NCBI GenBank assembly: GCA_017161305.1 | Contig: CP031518.1 | Coordinates: forward strand, 62,001 to 126,000 | DNA: 64,000 nt | From: Treponema ruminis | GTDB taxonomy: Bacteria > Spirochaetota > Spirochaetia > Treponematales > Treponemataceae | Direction: 5' to 3' | Part shown: piece after piece, positions 24,746-33,353 of the stretch | How the letters are laid out: every line of letters starts with the position of its first letter | How positions within the stretch are numbered: the first letter of the stretch is position 1 | Translations under genes and position numbers: made by a program | The notes under the pieces: model-generated | The model's input: the letters and a program-made list of their open reading frames with translations, nothing else | Databases searched by the model: none | What the model was told of the DNA's origin: nothing

Positions 24746-26953
24746 ATGAATATATTATCAGTTTCAAATGTTTCAAAAATGGGGCGGGAAGCGCCGCTTT
24801 TTAAAAACGTGACTTTCGGTCTCAATGAAGGCGAAAAGGCTGCGATTATCGGCCGCAACGGAACCGGAAAATCGACTCTTCTCAATGTCATCGCTGGCGT
24901 TTTGAACGCTGATGACGGCCAGATTACAATAAACAAACTATCGGGAGTTAGTTATCTTCCGCAGAATCCCGAATTTGACTCAGAAAACACAATCCGCGAG
25001 CATATTTTTAAATCAAAAAGCCCCAAACTCAAAATAATCAACGAATACGAGGACCTTTGCGACAAAATGGGGGCTGGACTAACTAACGGTCAGCAGAAAA
25101 GATTCGACGAACTCACCCTTGAAATGGACAAGGGCGACCTCTGGAACTACGAAAGCCAGATCCGCTCAATCCTGGGTACCCTCGGAATCAACGACCTTTC
25201 CCGCAAAATGGGCACTCTTTCCGGCGGCATGGTCAAAAAAGTCGCGCTGGCACAGGTTCTTGTTGAGGACACAAAGCTCCTTCTCCTGGACGAGCCGACC
25301 AACCACCTGGACATCCAGACGATTTACTGGCTGCAGAATTATCTTCACGACACCAAGCGCACCGTCCTCATGGTCACTCACGACCGCTACTTTCTGGACG
25401 CTGTCTGCACCAACATTTACGAGCTTTTCCGGACGAGCCTCAAGCTTTATCAGGGCAACTATTCGACCTATCTCGAAAAAAAGGAAATTGAGGCCGAAAT
25501 CGAAGAAAACACCGAGCGGCGTATTGAAAGCGTGCTCCGTTTTGAGCGTGACTGGCTTCGCCGTGGCCCGTGTGCGCGCGGAACAAAGGCAAAGGCAAGA
25601 ATCCAGCGCGACATGCAGCTGATTAACCGCGAAAAATTTGCAAAGGACAAGGGCTTTCAGTTTGAGGTGGCAGGCCGTCGCCTGGGCGGAAAAATTCTGG
25701 AACTGCATGGGATTTCAAAGAATTTCTTGAAGGGCAATGCAGAGGGGGAAAGCCTTCCCCCTGCGTCGCACTCCGTTGCGCCGACACCCCCATCGCCTAG
25801 GGGTGAACCCCTAAAACCCCAAAGTGACGGACACGGCTCAGGCACAGCCTTCGCCGAGACTCGCTCAAAACCTGTCTCACAGGTTTTGCCCCCGCAAGCG
25901 GGGTCGCTCCCTACCCGCAACGCCCGCTCAGCCCCAGTCATTAAGGATTTCTCCTACACCTTCAGCAAAGGCGAAAAAATCGGTATTTTTGGCGGGAACG
26001 GCTCTGGAAAATCTACTCTTTTGAACATAATCACCGGGCTTGTTCCGCCTGATTCTGGAACAATCGTTAAGGGCGAGAACACATTTTTCGGCTATTACCA
26101 GCAGAATCCGGTTTTCAAGGACTTGAGCCTGACCGTGCTCGAATACATCAAGGAAGCCGCCGACGTGGTACAAATGAACGACGGCAAAACCTTGAGCGCA
26201 AGTCTTTTCCTGAATCACTTCGGCTTTGAGGGCAAAATCCAGCACTCGATGCTTTCGACTTTGAGCGGCGGCGAGCGCAAGCGGGTCTTCCTGGTCCGCC
26301 TCTTGATTTCAAATCCTAACTTCCTGATTCTCGACGAGCCGACCAACGACTTTGACATCTTCACGATGAATATCCTTGAGGAATTCCTGCTCGGCTACAA
26401 AGGATGCCTGCTCATCGTTAGTCACGACCGCTATTTCATGGACAAAATCGCCGACACAATGTTCATCATGGAAGAAGATGGCTCAGTTTCAGGCTTTGTT
26501 GGCAAATGTTCGGAGTATATTGAGTATTTAGATGAGAAAGCTAGGAGTGAGGAGTTAGGAAGTAGGAGTGAAAATTCCGCGAATAAGGATAAACAGACGA
26601 ACGGTAGTAAGCAAAAACTAAATTCTGAGAGCAAATCGGGGGATTTTAAGGGGGGTACACCCTTAGGAGAGGGGGTAGCGGAAAACGGCAGCGCAGCTGA
26701 CGCTTGTAGCGAGGGGGAGACTTCACCCTCTAAACCTGTAAAAAACCGCAAAAAGACTTTCAAAGAACAGAAAGAATTCGAGAATCTTGAAACGGAAATC
26801 ATGGAGCTTGAGGAGAAAAAATCTGAGCTTGAGCAGCAGATGGCTTCTTCGGATTTTTCTGTGGCTCAAAAGGCTGGCGAAGAATACAAATCAGTCGAAG
26901 AAAAGCTGGCCGCTGATTACGAGCGCTGGGAAGAACTTGCAGAACTTGGCTAA
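24746..26953 (+). CDS. uup: ABC-F ATPase, Uup-type, with two repeat-derived insertions
   Basis: 735 residues, longer than the usual 630 or so. Two ABC domains: first with [36 protein letters not shown]; second with GGNGSGKST, LSGGERKRVFLVRLL, LILDEPTNDFD. A C-terminal coiled coil (KTFKEQKEFENLETEIMELEEKK) is the Uup-type tail that binds branched DNA or ribosomes. Two low-complexity stretches, residues about 333-397 and 631-662, are translated GC-rich repeats that keep the frame; a further AGGAGTGA-rich run lies near 26540-26575. Both fall in linkers, so the ATPase cores are intact. Confidence 0.88.
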   Translation: MNILSVSNVSKMGREAPLFKNVTFGLNEGEKAAIIGRNGTGKSTLLNVIAGVLNADDGQITINKLSGVSYLPQNPEFDSENTIREHIFKSKSPKLKIINEYEDLCDKMGAGLTNGQQKRFDELTLEMDKGDLWNYESQIRSILGTLGINDLSRKMGTLSGGMVKKVALAQVLVEDTKLLLLDEPTNHLDIQTIYWLQNYLHDTKRTVLMVTHDRYFLDAVCTNIYELFRTSLKLYQGNYSTYLEKKEIEAEIEENTERRIESVLRFERDWLRRGPCARGTKAKARIQRDMQLINREKFAKDKGFQFEVAGRRLGGKILELHGISKNFLKGNAEGESLPPASHSVAPTPPSPRGEPLKPQSDGHGSGTAFAETRSKPVSQVLPPQAGSLPTRNARSAPVIKDFSYTFSKGEKIGIFGGNGSGKSTLLNIITGLVPPDSGTIVKGENTFFGYYQQNPVFKDLSLTVLEYIKEAADVVQMNDGKTLSASLFLNHFGFEGKIQHSMLSTLSGGERKRVFLVRLLISNPNFLILDEPTNDFDIFTMNILEEFLLGYKGCLLIVSHDRYFMDKIADTMFIMEEDGSVSGFVGKCSEYIEYLDEKARSEELGSRSENSANKDKQTNGSKQKLNSESKSGDFKGGTPLGEGVAENGSAADACSEGETSPSKPVKNRKKTFKEQKEFENLETEIMELEEKKSELEQQMASSDFSVAQKAGEEYKSVEEKLAADYERWEELAELG
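24936..24949. repeat. Near-consensus 14-bp palindrome AACTATCGGGAGTT
   Basis: 13 of 14 positions match the dispersed palindrome. Lies in the first ABC domain of the Uup-type gene, in a different codon phase from most other copies. Confidence 0.45.
25741..25935. repeat. GC-rich repeat inserted in frame in the Uup-type gene (1)
   Basis: About 195 bp. It begins with GGGGGAAAGCCTTCCCCC, continues through a CGCCTAGGGGTGAACCCC arm, then AAAACCTG/CAGGTTTT and CCCCGCAAGCGGGG hairpins. It shares the CTTCCCCCT and CCTAGGGGTGAACCCCTAAAA blocks with the second insertion and related blocks with 45014-45102. It adds about 65 codons without a stop. Confidence 0.7.
26638..26732. repeat. GC-rich repeat inserted in frame in the Uup-type gene (2)
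   Basis: Read in reverse complement it shares GAAGTCTCCCCCTCGCT and TTTCCGCTACCCCCTCT blocks with the intergenic repeat at 45014-45102, separated by a variable palindromic centre. Inserted before the C-terminal coiled coil, adding about 32 codons. Confidence 0.72.
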
Positions 26954-27040
26954 AAAAATAATACAATAATCCAAAATTCTCATAAATTTATGACTATCGT
27001 ATGATTTTCTGAAATTTTCCTTTAATTATTAAGGCTTGTG

Positions 27041-27049
27041 TGTTATAAT
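27041..27049 (+). promoter_or_regulatory. Extended -10 box of the glycogen operon
   Basis: TGTTATAAT, then 9 nt, then the ATG at 27059. It overlaps the apparent upstream extension of the reading frame, which excludes a GTG start at 27038. Confidence 0.55.
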
Positions 27050-27058
27050 TATTCTAAT

Positions 27059-29161
27059 ATGGACTCGATTCGGACTAAAGCGGGAAAACCCATGAATTTG
27101 GGCACTACCGTTACGCCAAAGGGTGTGTATTTCACTGTATTCAGTAGGAATGCAAAAAAGATTTTTCTCGAACTCTATAATTCTGCGGAAGATGCAGTTC
27201 CGTATCACACGGTAGAGTTAACCCCGGAAGAAAACCGCACTGGTGATTTGTGGCATGTTTTTGTCGAAGGTCTCAAAGCCGGTGATTTGTATCTTTACCG
27301 GGTTGACGGTCCTTTTACGCCAAGCCGGGGCCATCGCTTTGACAAGAATCAATCTCTTTTTGATCCGCGTGCAAAGGCTTTTACGACGGGCTCTGTTTTC
27401 AAATACATGCAGCCTGGCAAAGATAAATACATGGAGCGTTTCCCAAAATGTGTAATCATTGATGACGATGAATACGATTGGGAAGACGACAAGCCTCTTG
27501 CAATTCCGCTCGAAAAATCCATCATTTACGAAACTCACTTGAAAGGTTTCACAGCTTCGCCTACTTCAAAGGTCGAGCATCCGGGCACATACCGCGGCCT
27601 TATCGAAAAAATTCCTTATCTTCAGTCACTTGGAATTTCAGCAGTTGAGCTTCTTCCTGTTTTTGAATTCGATCAGTACGAAAATACAAACGTCAATCCG
27701 CGTACTGGCGCCCGCATGAAGAATTACTGGGGCTACAGCACAATCGGTTTTTTTGCTCCAAAATGTTCTTATTCGAGCGACAAGACTCCTGGCGGATGTG
27801 TTCGTGAATTTAAGGACATGGTCAAGGCCCTTCATAACGCTGGAATCGAAATCATTCTCGACGTAGTTTTCAATCACACGGCCGAGGGCAATGAAAACGG
27901 AATTTCACTCAATTTCCGCGGCTTTGACAACAAGATTTTCTATCACCTTGTAAACGACCACAAAGAATATTACATGAACTATTCAGGCTGCGGTAACGCG
28001 GTCAATGCAAATCATCCGGTAGTTCAGGATTTCATCATCGACTGTCTGCATTACTGGGTTCTTGAAATGCACGTTGACGGCTTCCGTTTTGACCTGGCCA
28101 GCGAGCTTTGCCGTGACGAAAGGGGCTACATTTGTGACAATGCTCCGATTGCCAGGCGAATTGCCGAGGATTCAATTCTCCGCAACACAAAAATCATCGC
28201 TGAGCCCTGGGACTGCGGCGGCGCTTATCAGATCGGCAACTTCCCGGGCGGAAGATGGTGCGAATGGAACGACCACTACCGTGACGGAATCCGCCGCTTT
28301 ATCCGCGGTGACGAATACATTGCCAACGAGGCAGCCACACGAATTGCCGGTTCAAACGACATTTATGCTTTGAGCGGCCGTTCTCCGGTTCACTCAATCA
28401 ACTTCATCACGGCTCATGACGGCTTTACCCTCAACGATTTGGTCACTTACAACTACAAGCATAATGAGGATAACGGCGAATGCAACCGTGACGGCAACGA
28501 CAACAACCTCAGCTACAACTACGGTTACGAAGGTCCTACAATCAACCCAAAGATTGAGAATCTTCGTTCCACTCAGCTGCGCAATTTCTTCACAACGCTC
28601 ATGATTTCTCAGGGCGTTCCAATGTTCGTTGCTGGTGATGAAGTTCGTCGCACTCAGGGCGGCAACAATAACGCATATTGTCAGGACAATGAAACTTCCT
28701 GGTTTAATTGGGAAGATTTGAACACTAATTCGCAGATGCTTGAATTCGTTCAAAAACTGATTGCTTTGCGAAATCAGCATCCTGTGTTCCATCGTCGCAC
28801 TTTCTTTGGCGGAGCTGCTACAAGCCAGTTCAACGAGCCTCCTGACATCAGCTGGTTCAATTTTGACGGCACGATTCCGGACTGGAACAAGATGAACCGC
28901 TATCTTGGCTTCCGTCTTGGCGGAAAGGCTGCCGGGCTGCCAAAAGACGACAATGATTTCTTTGTCGCCATGAACATGGATATCCGCGATTTGACGATTA
29001 CCATTCCAAAGCCGTCGAGCGGACGAAAATGGTACCGCACAATCGACACCTCAATTCACAACCGAACCGCGATTCTGCTTGGTGGTGAAGAAGAAACCTT
29101 GAATTCCCAGGAGCACTATGTCCTTATGGCAAATAGTATCTTGGTTTTAATAAGCAAATAA
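27059..29161 (+). CDS. glgX: Glycogen debranching enzyme (GlgX/isoamylase type)
   Basis: 700 residues. A CBM48 domain (about 10-100, GVYFTVFSRNAKKIFLELY) precedes a GH13 barrel with DVVFNHTAEG, VDGFRFDLAS (nucleophile Asp), IIAEPWDCGG (acid Glu) and FITAHDGFTLND. It hydrolyses alpha-1,6 branches of glycogen. Start set at ATG 27059. It is followed after 18 bp by glycogen phosphorylase, so one operon degrades glycogen to glucose 1-phosphate. Confidence 0.93.
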   Translation: MDSIRTKAGKPMNLGTTVTPKGVYFTVFSRNAKKIFLELYNSAEDAVPYHTVELTPEENRTGDLWHVFVEGLKAGDLYLYRVDGPFTPSRGHRFDKNQSLFDPRAKAFTTGSVFKYMQPGKDKYMERFPKCVIIDDDEYDWEDDKPLAIPLEKSIIYETHLKGFTASPTSKVEHPGTYRGLIEKIPYLQSLGISAVELLPVFEFDQYENTNVNPRTGARMKNYWGYSTIGFFAPKCSYSSDKTPGGCVREFKDMVKALHNAGIEIILDVVFNHTAEGNENGISLNFRGFDNKIFYHLVNDHKEYYMNYSGCGNAVNANHPVVQDFIIDCLHYWVLEMHVDGFRFDLASELCRDERGYICDNAPIARRIAEDSILRNTKIIAEPWDCGGAYQIGNFPGGRWCEWNDHYRDGIRRFIRGDEYIANEAATRIAGSNDIYALSGRSPVHSINFITAHDGFTLNDLVTYNYKHNEDNGECNRDGNDNNLSYNYGYEGPTINPKIENLRSTQLRNFFTTLMISQGVPMFVAGDEVRRTQGGNNNAYCQDNETSWFNWEDLNTNSQMLEFVQKLIALRNQHPVFHRRTFFGGAATSQFNEPPDISWFNFDGTIPDWNKMNRYLGFRLGGKAAGLPKDDNDFFVAMNMDIRDLTITIPKPSSGRKWYRTIDTSIHNRTAILLGGEEETLNSQEHYVLMANSILVLISK

Positions 29162-29179
29162 AGTTTTAAAGGAGTTTTT

Positions 29180-31642
29180 ATGAAATTTGATGCAGAGAAA
29201 TTCAGAGAGAATCTTTCCGCTCGTCTTCGCCGACAGTACGGAAAAGACATTTCTCAGGCAAACAGTCACGACTTGTTTGATGCTGTTTCTGCTTCTGTTC
29301 AAGAGCTGATAATGCCGGCTTGGATGGCAACCCGTCACGAGTACGAAAAAAAGCCTACAAAGCAGCTCTATTATCTTTCCGCAGAATTTTTGATGGGACG
29401 TGCTTTGAGCAACAACCTTATCAACCTCGGAATCAAAGAAGAAGTTCAGAAGGTTCTCAAAGATATGAACATCAACTTCAATCTTATCGAGGATGAAGAG
29501 CCTGATGCTGGTTTGGGTAACGGTGGTCTTGGCCGACTTGCTGCCTGCTTCTTGGATTCATTGGCAACCTTGGATTATCCTGGACACGGCTACGGCATCC
29601 GCTATCAGTATGGTATGTTCGAGCAGAGAATCGAAAATGGCTATCAGGTAGAATATCCTGACAACTGGCTCAAACACCGTGACCCGTGGGAAATCAAACG
29701 CTCAGATTTGGCAGTTACTGTTAAATTCGGTGGCGAAATCAAATATGGCAAAACTCCGGACGGACAGGATCGATTCTATGTCGAGAATGCAGAGGAGGTT
29801 ACTGCAACTCCTTATGATATGCCTATAGTTGGTTTCGATACAAATACAGTCAACACACTCCGCTTGTGGCAGGCTTCAAGCCCGAACGGTTTTGACTTGC
29901 AGCTTTTCAATGATATGCGCTACAACGAGGCTGTTGTTCGCCAGAACAGCGCAGAGAACGTAAGCCGCGTTCTTTATCCGAATGATAGCGGTCCGACAGG
30001 TAAATCTTTGCGACTTAAGCAGCAGTATTTCTTCTCTTCTGCTTCTTTGCAGGATCTTGTTCATCACTTTGTTGCAGATTACGGCACGGATTTTACAAAA
30101 TTCCCAGATCTTCACGTTATTCAGCTTAATGATACTCACCCGGTTGTTGCTATTCCTGAACTCATGCGAATCTTCTTGGACGAATATGGCCTTGGCTGGA
30201 ACTCAGCCTGGGAAATCGTTCAGAAAACATTCGCTTACACAAACCACACAATCCTCGCTGAGGCTCTTGAAAAGTGGGATATTGCAATCTTCCAGAGCTT
30301 GCTTCCTCGAATCTATCAGATTGTTGAAGAAATCAACCGTCGTCTCATGATTGAGCTTCGTGCAAAATATCCGAACGACTACAAAAAGCAGAATCACATG
30401 TCTATTATCCATGACGGAAAAGTCTACATGGCATGGCTTGCAATTCATGCTTGTTTCAGCGTAAACGGTGTTGCAGAGCTTCACACTGAATTGCTCAAAA
30501 ATCAGGAGCTCAAAGACTGGTACGATCTTTATCCAAAGAAATTCAACAACAAGACAAACGGTATCACTCAGCGCCGCTGGCTTTTGAACGCTAACCCAGA
30601 GCTTGCCGACTTCATCACAAAACGAATTGGTCACGGCTGGGAAAAGGATTTGACAAAGCTCAAAGGTCTCGAAAAATATGTTGATGATGACGCTTCTCTT
30701 GAAGAACTTATCGCAATCAAACGCCGCAATAAGGAAGCTTTGGTTGACTACCTCAAGCATAAACAGAATGAATTCCTTGATCCGGATTCAATCTTCGACG
30801 TTCAGGTAAAACGACTCCACGAGTACAAACGACAGCTCCTCAATGTCCTTCACATCATGTATCTTTATAACCGAATCATTGAGGACCCAAGCTACAATGC
30901 TCCAAACCGCACATTCATCTTTGGAGCAAAATCAGCTTCTGGTTACCGCCGTGCAAAGTCAATCATCAAATTGATTAACACTGTTGCTGAGCGCGTAAAC
31001 AATGACCGCCGAATTGGTGGAAAGCTCCGCGTTGTATTCATTGAGAACTACCGCGTTTCTGTCGCAGAAAAAATCTTCCCGGCAGCAGACGTTTCTGAGC
31101 AGATTTCAACAGCCGGAAAAGAAGCTTCTGGTACATCAAACATGAAGTTCATGGTCAACGGTGCCCTCACAATGGGTACTCTCGACGGTGCAAACATCGA
31201 GATTTTCGAGGAAGCTGGAAAAGAGAACGGATTCGTATTCGGTCTTACAACTCCAGAAATCCTCAAAATGGAAGAAGAGCACTCTTACAACCCACAGCAG
31301 TATCTTGAGCGCAACCCGCGTCTCGAAAAGGTTGTTGAGCAGCTTGTTGACGGCACATACGACCCGACACGTCAGGTTTTCAAAGAGATTCACGATTCTT
31401 TGGTCTACGGTGTTGAAGGTCAGCGCCCGGACGTTTACTACGTTCTTGCTGATTTCGACAAATACTGCAAGGCACAGGAAGAGCTTGCCAAGGCTTATAC
31501 AGACAAAAAAGGCTGGGCACGCAAGGCTCTCATTAACATTGCTAATGCAGGCAAATTCTCAAGCGACCGTACAATCGAGGATTACGTCCGCGATATCTGG
31601 CACTTGAAGAAAGTTGTTGTTGATAACGGCGAAGTTAAATAA
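29180..31642 (+). CDS. glgP: Glycogen phosphorylase
   Basis: 820 residues, the normal length. The pyridoxal-phosphate lysine lies in GTSNMKFMVNGALTMGTLDGA. EDEEPDAGLGNGGLGRLAACFLDS and VKRLHEYKRQLLN are further hallmarks. It cleaves alpha-1,4 glucan with phosphate to give glucose 1-phosphate. AAGGAG precedes the ATG. Codon choice is more uniform than in surrounding genes, consistent with high expression. A strong terminator follows. Confidence 0.96.
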   Translation: MKFDAEKFRENLSARLRRQYGKDISQANSHDLFDAVSASVQELIMPAWMATRHEYEKKPTKQLYYLSAEFLMGRALSNNLINLGIKEEVQKVLKDMNINFNLIEDEEPDAGLGNGGLGRLAACFLDSLATLDYPGHGYGIRYQYGMFEQRIENGYQVEYPDNWLKHRDPWEIKRSDLAVTVKFGGEIKYGKTPDGQDRFYVENAEEVTATPYDMPIVGFDTNTVNTLRLWQASSPNGFDLQLFNDMRYNEAVVRQNSAENVSRVLYPNDSGPTGKSLRLKQQYFFSSASLQDLVHHFVADYGTDFTKFPDLHVIQLNDTHPVVAIPELMRIFLDEYGLGWNSAWEIVQKTFAYTNHTILAEALEKWDIAIFQSLLPRIYQIVEEINRRLMIELRAKYPNDYKKQNHMSIIHDGKVYMAWLAIHACFSVNGVAELHTELLKNQELKDWYDLYPKKFNNKTNGITQRRWLLNANPELADFITKRIGHGWEKDLTKLKGLEKYVDDDASLEELIAIKRRNKEALVDYLKHKQNEFLDPDSIFDVQVKRLHEYKRQLLNVLHIMYLYNRIIEDPSYNAPNRTFIFGAKSASGYRRAKSIIKLINTVAERVNNDRRIGGKLRVVFIENYRVSVAEKIFPAADVSEQISTAGKEASGTSNMKFMVNGALTMGTLDGANIEIFEEAGKENGFVFGLTTPEILKMEEEHSYNPQQYLERNPRLEKVVEQLVDGTYDPTRQVFKEIHDSLVYGVEGQRPDVYYVLADFDKYCKAQEELAKAYTDKKGWARKALINIANAGKFSSDRTIEDYVRDIWHLKKVVVDNGEVK

Positions 31643-31659
31643 TAGGCTTAAAAGCTAGA

Positions 31660-31708
31660 AAGGCTGCCTGTTTGAAGTTCGGTTGAACCTCAGCAGGCAG
31701 CCTTTTTT
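31660..31708 (+). terminator. Terminator of the glgX-glgP operon
   Basis: AAGGCTGCCTG (31660-31670) pairs perfectly with CAGGCAGCCTT (31694-31704) and a run of T follows. Confidence 0.85.
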
Positions 31709-31721
31709 ATTTTGGGGGAAA

Positions 31722-33278
31722 TTAATCTTTGGCAGGGGCTTTTATTGTCTTTTTGCTTTTGGACATTTCTTCGACGGCCCGCTTGAAGATGTTTTCAAAA
31801 GTAGTATCTATCTGTGGATCAAAAAGTGCATAGGCGATTGTGGCCGAAATCTTTTTCCAGTCTTCCAGATCCTGGTTTCCCTGGGCTTTTTTGACCTGGC
31901 GCTTGAATTTTGAAACAAGCTCGTCGACATGCTTAAAATCATGTCCTTTTAAAATGGCCGCAAATTCGTCGCCGTCAATCCTGAAGACAGGCGAATGGTC
32001 AAAAGTGTCGCAAACAATCTGACAGAGGGAAATAAGTGCCTCATTTCCCTTGTCGTAGCCGTAAGTGTCGTTGATTTTTTTGAGGGAGTTGAGGTCAATC
32101 AGGGCGAGGCCGATTTCCTGCAGGCCGTCCGACATTTCCCATTCAACGTGCTTAACTTCCCGGTCGTAGCCGTTTTTGTTGCGGATGCCGGTGAGTGAGT
32201 CTTTGACGGCATCCTCGCTCATTTCCTGAACCTTTTTCTGAGTGTCCTGCAAGTCCTGGCGGGTTTTGACAAGGAACTTCATGTAGGTTTCCAGCTTGAA
32301 AATCATTTCGGCAAATTTTGCCATAATCGTGGAAATTTCGTCCTTGTTGGTGACGTCGCTGAGAAGCTGCTCGGCGATTTCAGTCTTTTTGCTCTTTGAA
32401 TATTCATCGATTGCATGCTGCAGGCGGATAAGCTTTCGGATATATCTCAAGCGGATTAAGAAAAGCAGAAATACCATGAAAAGGGTGAGGACACCGCTAA
32501 TCATCAGCATCTGGCGAATTGTGGCGCGGAGGATTTCCTTGTTTACGGCTGAAATGAAGACTTCAACGCCAATCAGACCCAGCTTTTTCGTGCCGATGTA
32601 AAGGGGCATGTAGTAGGCGTAGGTTTTTCCGTATTCATTGTCAAAAGAATCGTAACCGCTCGGCTGAATCCCGGAATTCCAGGCTTCCCATTCAGTTTTG
32701 TGTTCTTCGGGCGAGTGGGGGACAGAGATTCCAAGCTCAATGTATTTTTCACCGTTAATGATTTTTTCGTCGCGCATGGCATCGAGGGCGTACATTATCC
32801 GTCCTGTGTTGACGTCAGGAATTATGTACTCTACATAAGCCAGATTGAATCTTTTGCAGGCCTGCTCGAATTTGTAAAGGTAATACTCATGCTTATAAAT
32901 TGTGTAGGCGGTCTTGATTTCTTTTGGAAGCTCGCTGAAGGCAATGTCGATGCCGGGAATTATTCCGGGATAATTCTGAGAGAAAAGTTTTTCGTATTTG
33001 TGCCGGGCCTGCTGAATTTCTTTTGGACCGAAATCGTGGGGAATATTAAGGTCTTTGTAGTTTTTTAGAAAATATTCCTGCCACCAGGCGAAATCTTCTC
33101 CGTCAGAAGTGAGCACATCTTCAAGATATGATGCGACATAACGAATGCTTTCTTCGCGCTGCTGTTTATAAAGATTCGTTTGATTTGCATAGGAAAGAAG
33201 CGAACTGATTACAAGCGTGATGATTGTAAAAGCCGCAAACATTAGGGTGAATTTGAAGGTGAGACTTCGATTTTTCAT
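31722..33278 (-). CDS. Membrane diguanylate cyclase with HAMP linker
   Basis: 518 residues. One membrane helix near 10-30, an extracytoplasmic sensor domain (about 31-250), a second helix near 255-285 (MLMISGVLTLFMVFLLFLI), a HAMP-like linker and coiled coil, then a GGDEF domain. The signature reads RIDGDEF, with Asp for the first Gly; DLNSLKKINDTYGYDKGNEAL is otherwise normal. Activity is plausible but less certain than for a canonical GGDEF. It converges with the glycogen operon and is separated from it by the glgP terminator. Confidence 0.87.
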   Translation of the reverse strand: MKNRSLTFKFTLMFAAFTIITLVISSLLSYANQTNLYKQQREESIRYVASYLEDVLTSDGEDFAWWQEYFLKNYKDLNIPHDFGPKEIQQARHKYEKLFSQNYPGIIPGIDIAFSELPKEIKTAYTIYKHEYYLYKFEQACKRFNLAYVEYIIPDVNTGRIMYALDAMRDEKIINGEKYIELGISVPHSPEEHKTEWEAWNSGIQPSGYDSFDNEYGKTYAYYMPLYIGTKKLGLIGVEVFISAVNKEILRATIRQMLMISGVLTLFMVFLLFLIRLRYIRKLIRLQHAIDEYSKSKKTEIAEQLLSDVTNKDEISTIMAKFAEMIFKLETYMKFLVKTRQDLQDTQKKVQEMSEDAVKDSLTGIRNKNGYDREVKHVEWEMSDGLQEIGLALIDLNSLKKINDTYGYDKGNEALISLCQIVCDTFDHSPVFRIDGDEFAAILKGHDFKHVDELVSKFKRQVKKAQGNQDLEDWKKISATIAYALFDPQIDTTFENIFKRAVEEMSKSKKTIKAPAKD

Positions 33279-33353
33279 AAGAATTCTAAGCCCCCTATTA
33301 AGATGAATTTCAGAATTCTATTTTAACAGAGGACTTATGAATTTGCAAACTAT

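Noticed and set aside
25657-25941. Antisense frame over the first insertion in the Uup-type gene
   Set aside because: It arises from GC-rich palindromic repeat sequence open in several frames and has no protein features.
27038-27058. Seven-residue N-terminal extension of GlgX from GTG at 27038
   Set aside because: The extension runs through a TGTTATAAT promoter box; ATG 27059 starts where family alignments do.
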